Notes: a model not told the origin generated them from the sequence alone. A stretch of 64,000 nt of DNA from Erwinia sp. E_sp_B01_1 (GCF_036865545.1 NZ_CP142208.1:2604001-2668000), one strand, 5' to 3'. Positions 48,892 through 59,305 are shown, counted from the first letter of the stretch. A program made the numbers and translations.

Positions 48892-50358
48892 ATGGCTAGT
48901 ACTCTGGTACTGAACGATCGTCGCCGGGCATTCAGCGGCACCCGAAAAAACATTATTGCCAAAGTCACACTCAGTCTTTCGGATTTAATCTCTATTAACC
49001 TGGCCTTGTTTTTATCTGCAGCAACCGTGCAGGGTATTTGGGGTAACCTGGATATATTTATTCCGCCCCAGGAAGTGAAGGTCCGCTTTATTGCTCAATT
49101 CGTTATGTCGCTGGTTTGTACTGCCTGGTTCTGGATGCGTTTGCGTCATTACACATACCGAAAACCATTCTGGTTTGAATTAAAAGAGATCATCAAAACG
49201 CTGGTCATATTCTCGCTTCTTGATCTGGCACTTATTGCCTTTTCAAAATGGGATTTCTCCCGCCTGCTCTGGTGTTTCACCTGGACCTACGCGCTGATTC
49301 TGGTGCCCCTTCTGCGATCCAGCGTTAAGCACGCCATCCTCAAAGCGGGACAGTGGCAGAAACAGACCATCATCATCGGTTCTGGCAAGAATGCCCGCGA
49401 AGCCTATGCTGCGCTGCAAAGTGAAGAGCTGCTGGGCTATGAAGTCACTGCCTTTGTGGCTTCAAACGGACATACCGGCGCAGAGAGTCTGAATGGGGTG
49501 CCCGTTATCACTTCAAAGGATATCGTCTGGGATACCGTAGACCTGGAAAATACCCAGTTCATTGTGGCAATGGAATATGAACAGCAGGGTATGCGTGATA
49601 AATGGCTCAAGCTTTTGTCGAAGAAGAAGTGCCGTTCCGTCTCCGTTGTTCCTACCCTTCGTGGCGTGCCGCTTTACGGTACGGATATGTCCTTTATCTT
49701 CAGTCACGAGGTGATGATTCTTCGGGTCAGCAATAATCTGGCCAAGCGTTCTTCACGCTTTTTGAAACGCACCTTTGATATTGTTGTTGCCTCGATGCTG
49801 TTACTTCTGCTGGCACCTGCCTTCGGCGTGATTTGCTGGATGGTGGGACGTGATGGCGGCAATAAAATTTATGGCCATGAACGCGTGGGCCATGAAGGGA
49901 AGAAATTTAAATGCCTGAAGTTCCGCTCGATGGTCACCAACTCAAAAGAGGTGCTGGAGGAGCTTTTGGCCACCAGTGAGGAGGCGAGAATGGAATGGGA
50001 TAAAGACTTTAAATTAAAGAACGATCCCCGCATCACTAAAATTGGCGCCTTCCTGCGTAAATCCAGCCTGGACGAGTTACCCCAGCTGTGGAATGTTATC
50101 CGCGGTGAGATGAGTCTGGTCGGCCCTCGTCCGGTTATTGAAGCTGAGCTGGAACGTTATGCCGGTGATGTTGATTACTACCTGATGGCTAAACCCGGCA
50201 TGACCGGATTGTGGCAGGTCAGTGGCCGTAATGATATTGACTACGATACCCGCGTTTATTTCGATTCCTGGTATGTGAAAAACTGGGCGTTGTGGACCGA
50301 TATCGCTATTCTGTTTAAAACCGCCGGCGTCGTGTTCCGCCGCGATGGTGCTTATTAA
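48892..50358 (+). CDS. Undecaprenyl-phosphate galactose phosphotransferase (WbaP/WceG2-like)
   Basis: This enzyme class transfers a sugar-1-phosphate (usually galactose) to undecaprenyl phosphate, the first step of a polysaccharide repeat unit. The 488-residue protein has four N-terminal membrane helices, a Rossmann-like region IIIGSGKNAREAYAAL (~residue 163) and a further helix (~288). The C-terminal sugar-transferase domain has FKCLKFRSMV, SSLDELPQLWNVI, LVGPRPV and KPGMTGLWQVSGRN. I start at 48892; 16 codons upstream are open. It stands alone, away from any eps cluster, as Pantoea stewartii wceG2 does (from memory). Confidence 0.88.
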   Translation: MASTLVLNDRRRAFSGTRKNIIAKVTLSLSDLISINLALFLSAATVQGIWGNLDIFIPPQEVKVRFIAQFVMSLVCTAWFWMRLRHYTYRKPFWFELKEIIKTLVIFSLLDLALIAFSKWDFSRLLWCFTWTYALILVPLLRSSVKHAILKAGQWQKQTIIIGSGKNAREAYAALQSEELLGYEVTAFVASNGHTGAESLNGVPVITSKDIVWDTVDLENTQFIVAMEYEQQGMRDKWLKLLSKKKCRSVSVVPTLRGVPLYGTDMSFIFSHEVMILRVSNNLAKRSSRFLKRTFDIVVASMLLLLLAPAFGVICWMVGRDGGNKIYGHERVGHEGKKFKCLKFRSMVTNSKEVLEELLATSEEARMEWDKDFKLKNDPRITKIGAFLRKSSLDELPQLWNVIRGEMSLVGPRPVIEAELERYAGDVDYYLMAKPGMTGLWQVSGRNDIDYDTRVYFDSWYVKNWALWTDIAILFKTAGVVFRRDGAY

Positions 50359-50477
50359 AGTGTGAAATGTGGGAGTCATTTTTGCCAGAAGCCAGAATGA
50401 CTCTCACTTCACCGCTGAAAGTTCCTCTTTTCTTTTTCTGCAGTTGTCACTAACCTGTGCGGCTTGCTTTTATATGG

Positions 50478-51689
50478 ATGCCGCTACGCACGATGCAAAA
50501 ATTCACCCTGCTTTTACTCAGTCTTGTGCTCCTGGCCCCCCTGGGCATCGACCTTTATTTGCCTACCCTTCCTGACATCGCGCTGGGTCTTGACACGCCA
50601 GTCACCACTATTCAGACCACCATTCCCCTGTTTTTACTGGTGATGGGCCTGGGACAGATCGTGGCGGGCCCGCTGGTTGATAACTTTGGCCGTAAACCTG
50701 TGGCTATAGCCGGGATCCTGCTTTATCTGTTGGGCAGCATTCTTGCGGCTACGGCCACCGGCTGGCCACAATTCCTCAGCGCGCGAATTGTTCAGGGTTG
50801 TGCGGTTTGCTGTACCGCTGTTGTGGCCTTCAGCGGCGTCAGGGATCGTCTTGAAGGTGATGAAGCGGCCCGGGCTTATGGCTTCCTGAACGGTGCTTTG
50901 AATATTGTTCCGGCGCTGGCTCCGATGCTTGGCGGCTTCCTGGCCGATGCTTTTGGCTGGCGCGCGCCCTTCTGGTTCCTGACAAGCTATGCGCTGGTGA
51001 TTGGCCTGATGATTTTGCGCTTCCTGCCGGAAACCCGTCCCGTAGGAACGCTGGCGGTGAAAGGACTCCCGGTGGCTCAGTACGCCAGGATCCTGCGTGA
51101 ACCCCGCTTTCTGGCCTTTGCTTTTGCCAATGCGGGAGCTATGGGAATGGTGCTGACTTATGTCTCACTGGCTCCCCAGGTGCTGATGACCGAAGGCAAA
51201 CTCTCTGCCCTGCAGTTCTCCATTGCTTTCGGCGCTAACGGTTTCTGGATTATGCTGGTCAGCGTGCTGGTGAATAAAATGATCCGTAAGCTGGGCCGGC
51301 CAATTTGCCTGGCATTTGGCAGTCTGGCAATGGCTGTGGGCGCTTTGACGATGCTGGCAGGGATGGCCATCTTCCCGGCAGAGATGCAAACCAGTTGGGC
51401 GCTCTATATGTTCCCGGTCGCTATCTCAGTTGCCGGACTGGCCTTTACCGTCGGCCCCGCCACCAGCTATGCGCTGGAGCCTTATCAGCAGCAGGCCGGC
51501 GTCGCTTCGGCTCTGGCTGGATTTATTCAGATGGCGGGCGGCTCTTCAGCCGGATTACTGGCTATGGCTCTGCCGGTGAACGAGAAGCTGGCGCTGAGCG
51601 TGATGATGATTATCGGCTCTGTCCTGGCGGCGCTGGCGTGGATGTGCAGTAAGAAAGTGCGCGGTACGCTGACCGCGCTGAAAAGCTAA
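50478..51689 (+). CDS. MFS drug exporter, Bcr/CflA/CmlA type
   Basis: This ~403-residue inner membrane transporter has twelve predicted helices. Drug:H+ antiporter (DHA1) marks are visible: GIDLYLPTLPDIA in helix 1, the loop GPLVDNFGRKPVAIAG (~residue 70) and LNIVPALAPMLGGFLAD in helix 5. The start is uncertain: ATG at 50478 or 50493. Its last four bases overlap dadX on the other strand. Chloramphenicol-type substrates are possible but not shown. It is not part of the E. coli cvrA-dadX neighbourhood. Confidence 0.85.
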   Translation: MPLRTMQKFTLLLLSLVLLAPLGIDLYLPTLPDIALGLDTPVTTIQTTIPLFLLVMGLGQIVAGPLVDNFGRKPVAIAGILLYLLGSILAATATGWPQFLSARIVQGCAVCCTAVVAFSGVRDRLEGDEAARAYGFLNGALNIVPALAPMLGGFLADAFGWRAPFWFLTSYALVIGLMILRFLPETRPVGTLAVKGLPVAQYARILREPRFLAFAFANAGAMGMVLTYVSLAPQVLMTEGKLSALQFSIAFGANGFWIMLVSVLVNKMIRKLGRPICLAFGSLAMAVGALTMLAGMAIFPAEMQTSWALYMFPVAISVAGLAFTVGPATSYALEPYQQQAGVASALAGFIQMAGGSSAGLLAMALPVNEKLALSVMMIIGSVLAALAWMCSKKVRGTLTALKS

Positions 51690-52756
51690 ATAACCTTCAC
51701 CGGTACCCGCGGGGCGAGCGCGCACATCAGCTCATAACCCACGGTGCCGGCAGCCTGCGCCACCTCATCAATTTTGACATTATTTCCCCACAACTCCACC
51801 TTGCTGCCGATGCCGGCCTGGTGGCAAGGCGTCAAATCAATGGTAATCATATCCATTGATACCGCCCCAACAACCTGCGTTCTGACGCCCTCTATCCAGA
51901 CTGGTGTGCCGGTGGGTGCATGCCGCGGGTAGCCATCGGCATAGCCACAGGCTATCACGCCGATTCGCTGCTCACCGGCTGCACGGTAACGGGCGCCATA
52001 TCCTACGCCATCGCCCGCTTTTAAGGTCTGGATGCCGATTATTTCACTGCTCAGCGTCATTGCCGGTTTCAGGCCACAGCTGGCGATATCCTGCCACTGT
52101 CCGCTGGGCGATGCCCCGTAAAGGATAATTCCCGGACGCACCCAGTCATGATGCGTTTGCGGATGCCACAACGTGGCCGCAGAGTTTGCCAGCGAACGCG
52201 GACAATCCAGCCCTTCTGCCGCCTGTTCAATGCGTTTTAACGGTTCGACAATACCCTCACTGGTTTCTGCCTCGGCGAAATGCGCCATCAGCGTCATTTC
52301 ACCCACGTTCTTCAACGTGCGCAGTTTTCGCCAGGCTTGCTGAACCTGCTCTGGCTGAAAGCCCAGACGGTTCATGCCGCTGTTCATTTTCACGTAGATA
52401 TCAAGTGGAGCGGAAAGTTCAGCCCGGGCCAGCGCCTGAATTTGCCAGTTGCTGTGCACGCTGGTGGTCAGACGATAACGATCCAGAATCTCCAGCTCGT
52501 CGGCATGGAAAAAGCCTTCCAGCAGCAGAATGGGTTTCTTCCAGCCGCGTTCACGCAGCAGAATCGCCTCCTCGAGATTGAGTAGCGCGAAACCATCTGT
52601 TTCAGCAAAACTTTGCCAGATACGGTCGATACCGTGACCATAGGCATTGGCTTTCACCACTGACCACAGGCGGGAATGAGGTGCAGCCTGGCGGGCGACC
52701 GCCAGGTTATGTCGCAACGCGCTGGTGTCGAGGGTGGCGACAATCGGACGAGACAT
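51686..52756 (-). CDS. dadX: Catabolic alanine racemase DadX
   Basis: DadX interconverts L- and D-alanine for catabolism. The 356-residue PLP enzyme has the Lys in VVKANAYGHG (~residue 34), the Tyr base in GYGARYRAAG (~253) and SMDMITIDLT near 302. It lies 29 bp downstream of dadA, so the two form the dadAX operon and this is the catabolic form, distinct from Alr. Confidence 0.96.
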   Translation of the reverse strand: MSRPIVATLDTSALRHNLAVARQAAPHSRLWSVVKANAYGHGIDRIWQSFAETDGFALLNLEEAILLRERGWKKPILLLEGFFHADELEILDRYRLTTSVHSNWQIQALARAELSAPLDIYVKMNSGMNRLGFQPEQVQQAWRKLRTLKNVGEMTLMAHFAEAETSEGIVEPLKRIEQAAEGLDCPRSLANSAATLWHPQTHHDWVRPGIILYGASPSGQWQDIASCGLKPAMTLSSEIIGIQTLKAGDGVGYGARYRAAGEQRIGVIACGYADGYPRHAPTGTPVWIEGVRTQVVGAVSMDMITIDLTPCHQAGIGSKVELWGNNVKIDEVAQAAGTVGYELMCALAPRVPVKVI

Positions 52757-52785
52757 AACTTCTCCTGGTTCTCAAATCGGGAAGA

Positions 52786-54081
52786 TCAGCGGGCAGCGTG
52801 TAGCGTCTGGCCGGGGTTTGGATAAAATCCCGGCAGATAGCGCATTACGGACAGATCATCAGCGGCAATTGCAGGGCTCCGTCCGGAGATAATATCAGAA
52901 AGAAGCTGCCCCGAACCGCAGGCCATGGTCCAACCGAGCGTTCCGTGACCAGTATTAAGATAAAGATTCTTCAGCGGGGTACGTCCCACTATCGGCGTGC
53001 CATCTGGCGTCATCGGGCGCAGCCCCGTCCAGAAGGTCGCCTGCTCAATATGGCCCCCTTCCGGATAGAGATCGCTGACCACCATTTCCAGCGTTTTCCG
53101 GCGGGCAGGCAGTAATTTGGTGTTGTAGCCGACAATCTCAGCCATTCCCCCTACCCGGATGCGATCGTCAAAGCGGGTTATTGCCACTTTATAAGTCTCA
53201 TCCAGCACGGTAGAGAGCGGTGAGGCTTGTGCATTTTTGATCGGGATAGTCAGGGAATAGCCCTTGAGCGGATAGACCGGAATGCTGACAACATCTTTCA
53301 GTAAGCCGGTCGAATAGGACCCGAATGCCACCACGAAAGCATCCGCAGCGATCAGTTCAGCGCCACACTTCACTGCCGCAATCTGATTGCCTTCCTGTAA
53401 CAGCGCATCCACTGACATATTGAAGCGGAAAGTCACCCCGGCGCTGACGGCCATTTCGGCCAGCTGCTGGGTAAAGAGCTGGCAGTCGCCAGTTTCATCA
53501 TTGGGTAACCGCAGGCCACCGGTGAGTTTATGCTGAGTGGCGGCCAGGGCTGGCTCCGCCTTTGCAAGCTCAGAAGATTCCAGTAATTCGTAAGGCACAC
53601 CGGCCTCTTTCAGGACGGCGATATCTTTGCTGGCACTTTCGAACTGCTGCGCCGTGCGGAACAGTTGCAGGGTGCCGCCCTGGCGGCCTTCATAGGCAAT
53701 ACCGGTTTGATGGCGTAGCTCTTTCAGGCAGTCACGGCTGTACTCCGCTATACGCACCATGCGGCTTTTGTTTTCCTGATAATGCCGCAGATCGCAGTTG
53801 CGCAGCATTTGCCACATCCATTCCAGTTGAAAACGACTGCCGTCTGGCCGGATAGCCAGCGGTGCATGGCGCTGAAACATCCACTTCATGGCCTTAAGGG
53901 GCACACCAGGCGCCGCCCAGGGCGCGGCATAACCCGGAGAGATTTGCCCCGCATTCCCGGCACTGGTTTCCAGCGCGACGCCAGGCTGACGATCGATAAC
54001 CGTGACTTCATGCCCGGCCTGCGCAAGATACCAGGCGCTGGCTACGCCGACTACCCCACTACCCAGAATGACAACTCGCAT
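52786..54081 (-). CDS. dadA: D-amino acid dehydrogenase DadA
   Basis: DadA oxidises D-alanine to pyruvate, passing electrons to the respiratory chain. The 431-residue flavoprotein has the FAD motif [21 protein letters not shown] (residues 3-23), the matching EVTVIDRQ strand and the C-terminal [14 protein letters not shown]. It is the first gene of the dadAX operon and divergent from ycgB. Confidence 0.96.
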   Translation of the reverse strand: MRVVILGSGVVGVASAWYLAQAGHEVTVIDRQPGVALETSAGNAGQISPGYAAPWAAPGVPLKAMKWMFQRHAPLAIRPDGSRFQLEWMWQMLRNCDLRHYQENKSRMVRIAEYSRDCLKELRHQTGIAYEGRQGGTLQLFRTAQQFESASKDIAVLKEAGVPYELLESSELAKAEPALAATQHKLTGGLRLPNDETGDCQLFTQQLAEMAVSAGVTFRFNMSVDALLQEGNQIAAVKCGAELIAADAFVVAFGSYSTGLLKDVVSIPVYPLKGYSLTIPIKNAQASPLSTVLDETYKVAITRFDDRIRVGGMAEIVGYNTKLLPARRKTLEMVVSDLYPEGGHIEQATFWTGLRPMTPDGTPIVGRTPLKNLYLNTGHGTLGWTMACGSGQLLSDIISGRSPAIAADDLSVMRYLPGFYPNPGQTLHAAR

Positions 54082-54606
54082 ACCGTCTCACCACCGTTTT
54101 AAAAAAGAGGAATAAACTGGTTTTTTGCAATCGCCACGGATTAAACCACTGGTGACCCACAGGCAACATTGCACTGACATATTTCACATGTTTTTTACTA
54201 TAAAGGGTAATAAAAAGACGATGGTGGGAGATATTCGGAATTTAATACTGCCGGACCCCGGTTAAAAGCAGCAAATAATTACAAACAGGGGATTTTATGC
54301 CTTTACCAGCAGAAAGTGATCCGTTCATATCTTTCCCTTATATACAGAATATAATTCTGCAACTTACATCAATTATCGCATTTCACCCGACGTAAAATTT
54401 ATTTTCCTCTCACCGCTCTATTTTCTCCCGAAGATTTCCATTGTAATCATCACAGGGATCGGAGAGAGTGAACTATCATTGAGTTACTGGCTTTAATTCC
54501 AGACCTCTCTCTGCGCTCACCGCGCGGGAACAGGTCGACATGAAAACGGATGTTTTGCCGCTACCTGGAGTAACGTCGAAAACCGGTTTTAAAAAAGGGG
54601 TGCGCT
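54082..54606. other. Regulatory region between dadA and ycgB
   Basis: This 525-bp gap between divergent dadA and ycgB has no credible gene. It is AT-rich in the middle (54180-54420). E. coli dad is controlled by Lrp and CRP; the stretch ATTTCACATG near 54181 could be part of a CRP-like site, but it is not convincing. Confidence 0.35.
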
Positions 54607-56142
54607 ATGACGACTATCTTCGATGATGCCATTAAGGACAGCAAACGACTCAGTGATGGACCAGACTGGACCTTTGATCTGCTGGATGTATATCTGAAAG
54701 AGATCGACCGCGTCGCCAGGCTCTACCGGCTTGAAACCTACCCTCATCAGATCGAAGTGATCACCTCAGAGCAAATGATGGACGCCTACTCCAGCGTAGG
54801 AATGCCCATCAACTATGCCCACTGGTCATTCGGTAAAAAATTCATTGAGACCGAACAACGTTATAAGCATGGCCAGCAGGGTCTGGCCTATGAAATTGTC
54901 ATAAATTCCAATCCCTGTATCGCCTACCTGATGGAAGAGAACACCATTACCATGCAGGCGCTGGTTATCGCCCATGCCTGCTACGGTCATAACTCTTTCT
55001 TTCGCAATAACTATTTATTCCGTAGCTGGACAGATGCCAGTTCGATCGTTGACTATCTTATTTTTGCCCGCAACTACATCTCTGAATGTGAAGAGCGTTA
55101 CGGCCTGGAAGAGGTGGAGAAACTACTGGATTCCTGCCATGCGCTGATGAATTACGGCGTGGATCGTTATAAACGCCCACAAAAGATCTCTCTGCAGGAA
55201 GAGAAAGCCCGTCAGCAGAGCCGCGAGGAGTATCTGCAAAGCCAGGTAAACATGCTTTGGCGCACTTTGCCACGGCGTGAAATTGAATCAACCCAGGCTG
55301 AAGCGGCGCGCTATCCCTCCGAACCCCAGGAAAATCTGCTCTACTTTATGGAAAAGAATGCTCCCCTGCTTGAGTCATGGCAGCGCGAGATATTACGTAT
55401 TGTCCGGAAGGTGAGTCAGTATTTCTATCCACAGAAACAGACCCAGGTAATGAATGAAGGCTGGGCAACGTTCTGGCATTACACCATTCTTAATCACCTT
55501 TATGATGAGGGCAAAGTTTCCGAGCGCTTTATGCTGGAGTTTCTGCACAGCCACACCAATGTGGTTTACCAGCCGCCCTATAACAGTCAGTGGTATAACG
55601 GCATCAACCCTTATGCGCTGGGCTTTGCGATGTTCCAGGATATTAAAAGGATTTGTGAGGAGCCAACAGAAGAAGATCGCTACTGGTTCCCGGATATTGC
55701 TGGTAGTGACTGGCTGGAAACATTGCACTTCGCGATGCGTGAATTTAAAGATGAAAGCTTTATCAGCCAGTTCCTTTCACCAAAAGTCATGCGTGATTTC
55801 CGTTTGTTTACCGTGATGGATGACGATCGTAATAACTTTCTCGAGATTGCCGCCATCCACGATGAGGCTGGATACCGTGCCATTCGCCAGCAGCTTTCCG
55901 CTCAATATAACCTGAGCAATCTTGAGCCCAACATCCAGGTTTATGATGTTGATCTGCGGGGCGACCGTTCACTGACCTTGCGTTATGTCCCTCACAGCCG
56001 TGCACCGCTGGATAAAAGCCGCCGGGAGGTGCTGAAGCATGTGCATCGCCTGTGGGGTTTTGATGTGCATCTTGAGCAACAGAATGAAGACGGCAGTACA
56101 GAACTGCTGGATCGCTGTCCTCCACGTCCTTCCACACTGTAG
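54607..56142 (+). CDS. ycgB: SpoVR family protein YcgB
   Basis: YcgB is a 511-residue SpoVR-family protein, unrelated in sequence to known enzymes. The block NPCIAYLMEENTITMQALVIAHACYGHNSFF, with HxxxGH-like histidines, and NEGWATFWHYTILN suggest metal binding. In many bacteria its gene sits with yeaG and yeaH homologues, and the three are co-regulated under starvation. Here yeaGH lie 8.5 kb away on the same strand. AGGGG precedes the ATG. Confidence 0.95.
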   Translation: MTTIFDDAIKDSKRLSDGPDWTFDLLDVYLKEIDRVARLYRLETYPHQIEVITSEQMMDAYSSVGMPINYAHWSFGKKFIETEQRYKHGQQGLAYEIVINSNPCIAYLMEENTITMQALVIAHACYGHNSFFRNNYLFRSWTDASSIVDYLIFARNYISECEERYGLEEVEKLLDSCHALMNYGVDRYKRPQKISLQEEKARQQSREEYLQSQVNMLWRTLPRREIESTQAEAARYPSEPQENLLYFMEKNAPLLESWQREILRIVRKVSQYFYPQKQTQVMNEGWATFWHYTILNHLYDEGKVSERFMLEFLHSHTNVVYQPPYNSQWYNGINPYALGFAMFQDIKRICEEPTEEDRYWFPDIAGSDWLETLHFAMREFKDESFISQFLSPKVMRDFRLFTVMDDDRNNFLEIAAIHDEAGYRAIRQQLSAQYNLSNLEPNIQVYDVDLRGDRSLTLRYVPHSRAPLDKSRREVLKHVHRLWGFDVHLEQQNEDGSTELLDRCPPRPSTL

Positions 56143-56157
56143 TTTTTGGTTAAAAAA

Positions 56158-56186
56158 AAGCCGGTTCCAAATGAACCGGCTTTTTT
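56158..56186. terminator. Bidirectional terminator between ycgB and fadR
   Basis: AAGCCGGTTC (56158-56167) pairs with GAACCGGCTT (56173-56182), followed by T residues and preceded by A residues, so it serves both convergent genes. Confidence 0.92.
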
Positions 56187-56197
56187 ATGCATGACAC

Positions 56198-56917
56198 TCA
56201 GCGGCGTTGCGGGGGCAAATCCGTCGGCATGCTGTTCTGCATCCCGTGCCAGATCTCGCCACTGCGTCTGCCATAATCGCGAACCGTGTCAACGATTGCA
56301 TCGAACTGCTGATTCTGACAGATAGTTAACAATTGCTGATAGAAGTCGCGGGCGAGTTGCCGCGCTTCCGGATTAGAGAAATAGTGTCTTCCTACCCGGG
56401 TATATAGCCCTTTCAGGCCATTGAGGATCAGACCATAAATAGGGTTGCCGGAGGCAAAAGCCAGCCCACGGAAAATATTGTAGTCGAGGTCGGTATAGGC
56501 CTCAGCCTTATCCTCTACGTTCTGCGCTGTTAACAGCACTTCGGTAGCTTTTTCCGGATAAGTGCGGATAGCACGTCGGATAAAGATGGAGGAGATATTG
56601 GTGCGTACGGAGAGCAGGTTATCAACCAGCTGGGGCACACTGTCGTGATCTAACCGTGCCAGCGTTTCCAGAATACTCAGGCCAGACGTTTCCCAGAAAT
56701 TATTAACTTTAGTGGGTTTACCGTGCTGGATGGTCAGCCAGCCGTCGCGGGCGAGACGCTGAAGGACTTCACGTAAGGTAGTGCGGGTGACACCAATTAA
56801 TTCTGAAAGCTCACGTTCTGCTGGCAAAATCGACCCGGGAGGGAAGCGACTGTTCCAGATGCTTTCAATAATATACTCTTCAGCGAAACCCGCTGGGCTC
56901 TGCGCCTTAATGACCAT
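56198..56917 (-). CDS. fadR: Fatty acid metabolism regulator FadR
   Basis: FadR is a GntR-family regulator that represses fad genes and activates fabA/fabB; long-chain acyl-CoA releases it. The 239-residue protein equals E. coli. It has the N-terminal winged helix ([36 protein letters not shown], ~residues 27-62) and an all-helical acyl-CoA-binding C-terminal domain. The E. coli neighbour nhaB is missing from the 263-bp gap to dsbB, where I see no other gene. Confidence 0.97.
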   Translation of the reverse strand: MVIKAQSPAGFAEEYIIESIWNSRFPPGSILPAERELSELIGVTRTTLREVLQRLARDGWLTIQHGKPTKVNNFWETSGLSILETLARLDHDSVPQLVDNLLSVRTNISSIFIRRAIRTYPEKATEVLLTAQNVEDKAEAYTDLDYNIFRGLAFASGNPIYGLILNGLKGLYTRVGRHYFSNPEARQLARDFYQQLLTICQNQQFDAIVDTVRDYGRRSGEIWHGMQNSMPTDLPPQRR

Positions 56918-57180
56918 AGCGAATTGTTTCCATTGCGTTCAGGACTGCAAATATTGAGCTCATCATACCAGATGCCCGCAGGATGACATAGATCAGGCCG
57001 GGGTTAAAACGGCGTTGATCCCGCAAAATTCCCAAAAATGTTGGTCCGGCCCGATCGTGCCGTCCTGCTGCCCTGATGGGCTCATAAGTCACTTTCAGCA
57101 TTATATTTTCTCTGAGTGTGGCTGGCACGAAGAGGCTTTTAGTTTACACTGCCGGGTGACGCCCATCACATGGAATGATT

Positions 57181-57711
57181 ATGTTGCGATATCTGAATAG
57201 CTGTTCCCGCGGCCGGGGTGCCTGGCTGTTAATGGCTTTTACTGCTTTTGCGCTGGAAATGGTTGCGCTCTATTTCCAGCACGTCATGATGCTGAAACCC
57301 TGCGTAATGTGCATCTATGAACGTTGCGCGCTGTTCGGCATCATGGGTGCCGGTATTGTGGGTGCCATTGCCCCTAAAACCCCGCTGCGCTGGGTCGCGA
57401 TCCTGCTCTGGATCTACAGCGCCTGGGAAGGCCTGCGGCTCTCCTGGGAACATACCATGATCCAACTGCATCCCAATCCCTTTGTGACCTGTGACTTTGC
57501 TGCACGCTTTCCTGCCTGGCTGCCGCTGAACAAATGGCTGCCCTCTGTGTTTGTCGCATCGGGGGATTGTGCTGAAAAGCAGTGGTCTTTCCTGACGCTG
57601 GGAATGCCACAGTGGCTGGTGGGCATTTTTGCCGCGTTTTTAGTGGTGGCGGTGCTGGTGTTGATTGCTCAACCCTTCAAACCTAAGCGGCGTGATTTGT
57701 TCTCACGTTAA
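57181..57711 (+). CDS. dsbB: Disulfide bond formation protein DsbB
   Basis: DsbB reoxidises DsbA and passes electrons to quinone. The 176-residue protein has four membrane helices and the two periplasmic Cys pairs: CVMC (Cys41/Cys44) in [11 protein letters not shown], and single Cys in VTCDF (~104) and SGDCAEKQW (~130). I start at the ATG at 57181, matching E. coli; another ATG lies two codons upstream. Confidence 0.97.
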   Translation: MLRYLNSCSRGRGAWLLMAFTAFALEMVALYFQHVMMLKPCVMCIYERCALFGIMGAGIVGAIAPKTPLRWVAILLWIYSAWEGLRLSWEHTMIQLHPNPFVTCDFAARFPAWLPLNKWLPSVFVASGDCAEKQWSFLTLGMPQWLVGIFAAFLVVAVLVLIAQPFKPKRRDLFSR

Positions 57712-57734
57712 TCATTACTGCAGGGCAACCCCGT

Positions 57735-57785
57735 AAACTGCACGTTAGCGCCGGAACAGTAATGGCGTAAGGTGCAGTTTTTTTT
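57735..57785 (+). terminator. Terminator after dsbB
   Basis: AAACTGCAC (57735-57743) pairs with GTGCAGTTT (57772-57780), with a smaller inner stem, followed by a run of T residues to 57785. Confidence 0.85.
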
Positions 57786-57876
57786 CGGCTGGAATTCATG
57801 CAGGGGAGAAATTTAGTGGAAGGAACAAGATTGCGCTACTAAGCTGAAAACACGCAATAAAACTCAAGGGAGTGTT

Positions 57877-58041
57877 ATGAAACAGATCGCATTTGTGCTG
57901 GCACTGACGTTTTCTGCCGCTATCCTTTCTGGCTGTGCTCCGCGTGATGACACGCATTCTCCACCACCTGCACCGCCCAGCGGTCAACAACCCCCTGGCG
58001 CACCAGGTGGAAGTGGCCCGGTAGGGCAACCTCAAGCCTGA
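57877..58041 (+). CDS. Small Pro/Gly-rich lipoprotein
   Basis: This is a 54-residue predicted lipoprotein. It has a signal peptide MKQIAFVLALTFSAAILSGC with lipobox LSGC (Cys20), then a mature tail of only about 34 residues rich in Pro and Gly (SPPPAPPSGQQPPGAPGG). AAGGGAG precedes the ATG at the right distance. The function is unknown; it resembles other tiny envelope lipoproteins in composition only. It sits between the dsbB terminator and ycgN. Confidence 0.75.
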   Translation: MKQIAFVLALTFSAAILSGCAPRDDTHSPPPAPPSGQQPPGAPGGSGPVGQPQA

Positions 58042-58140
58042 TAGCCGACTCCATCCTCAAATCAAAGCAGCCTTTCTGTGAACGGTTCACCTGCTTCAAC
58101 CTTATGCAGGCAGTTCATTCCAGAGGCGGCTTTCTTTTTA

Positions 58141-58581
58141 TCAGCGATGAGGCCGGTTAATAATATGATCTTCCCAGTCCCGCACTTCACTTTCACGCAC
58201 CGCAATATGCCGGACAGAAATACGCGCGGCATGCATAGCGGCTTTAGAGCCACTGCGTAAAGGGTGCCAGACCGGCAGATTCTTGCCTTCAGCCAGTACC
58301 CGATAGGCACAGCTGGGCGGTAGCCAGGAAAAAGTGGGTAAATTTTCCCGCGTTAATTTGAGGCAATCCTCTTCCAGTTCGAAGCGGCGCTCATAATTAC
58401 GGCACTGGCAGGTTTTGATATTGAGCTGATTACAGGCGACGTTGGTGAAATAGATTTCATCAGTGTCCGCATCCTGCAGCTTGTTCAGACAGCACTGGCC
58501 ACATCCGTCACACAAGGATTCCCATTCCTCATCACTCATTTGTTCCAGCGTTTTCCGCTGCCAGAAAGGGGTATCAGTCAT
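58141..58581 (-). CDS. ycgN: YcgN family cysteine cluster protein
   Basis: This 146-residue protein has a conserved Cys cluster, CDGCGQCC (~residues 24-31) and [11 protein letters not shown] with a further Cys in PSCAYR (~90), which suggests a metal or Fe-S site (UPF0260). The function is not established. It is followed on the same strand by ycgM upstream in the same order as in E. coli. Confidence 0.93.
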   Translation of the reverse strand: MTDTPFWQRKTLEQMSDEEWESLCDGCGQCCLNKLQDADTDEIYFTNVACNQLNIKTCQCRNYERRFELEEDCLKLTRENLPTFSWLPPSCAYRVLAEGKNLPVWHPLRSGSKAAMHAARISVRHIAVRESEVRDWEDHIINRPHR

Positions 58582-58645
58582 GTTCGGTGTCCCGTTTAAG
58601 TAAAAGCCCGCACCTTATAAACAGTTCGGGCTTCAGTTGCAAGCC

Positions 58646-59305
58646 TTACAGCACGCGAGTAGCGACGCCATGTCCGCCCAGCGAGACTTCCAGCTTATCG
58701 CCGGAGGCCATCGGCCCTACTCCTTCCGGGGTGCCCGTCAGAATAATATCCCCGGCGCGCAGGGTGAAGAATTTGCTCATATAGGCAATCAGCGGCAGGA
58801 TCTTATGGATCATATCTTCGGTGCTGCCCTGCTGGCGAACTTCACCATTCACTAACAGCTTCAGTTCCACATTTTGCGGATCGGCACCAAATTCACTGAC
58901 CGGAATAAAACCGGAAACAGGGCAGGAGTTGTCGAAACCTTTGGCTTTTTCCCAGGGTTGCCCGGCTTTTTTGCAGCCCGCCTGCACATCACGCAGCGTC
59001 AAATCCAGGGCCACCCCGTAGCCCGCGATGGCTTTGGCCACGTGGTCTTCTGTTGCATGCTTTAAAGTAGAACCGATCAGCACGGCCAGTTCAACTTCGT
59101 GGTGTACCGCGCCAAGATCCTTAGGGATTGAAAGCGGCTGACGGATATCGCAGAGCGCCGTTTCAGGTTTAATAAACAACACCGGTTCTGAAGGTGTAGC
59201 GCTGCCCATCTCTTTAATATGTTTGGCATAATTACTGCCCACGCAGACCACTTTGCTTACCGGATAATCCAACAATGCGCCCTGCCAGTTGTGATGCTGA
59301 TACAT
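58646..59305 (-). CDS. ycgM: Fumarylacetoacetate hydrolase family protein YcgM
   Basis: This 219-residue protein has the FAH fold: metal-binding acids in HHEVELAVLIG (~residue 68) and LDLTLRDVQ (~100), and GDIILTGTPEGVGPM near 180. Relatives act as oxaloacetate tautomerases or acylpyruvases; the activity here is not known. It is placed as in E. coli. Confidence 0.94.
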   Translation of the reverse strand: MYQHHNWQGALLDYPVSKVVCVGSNYAKHIKEMGSATPSEPVLFIKPETALCDIRQPLSIPKDLGAVHHEVELAVLIGSTLKHATEDHVAKAIAGYGVALDLTLRDVQAGCKKAGQPWEKAKGFDNSCPVSGFIPVSEFGADPQNVELKLLVNGEVRQQGSTEDMIHKILPLIAYMSKFFTLRAGDIILTGTPEGVGPMASGDKLEVSLGGHGVATRVL

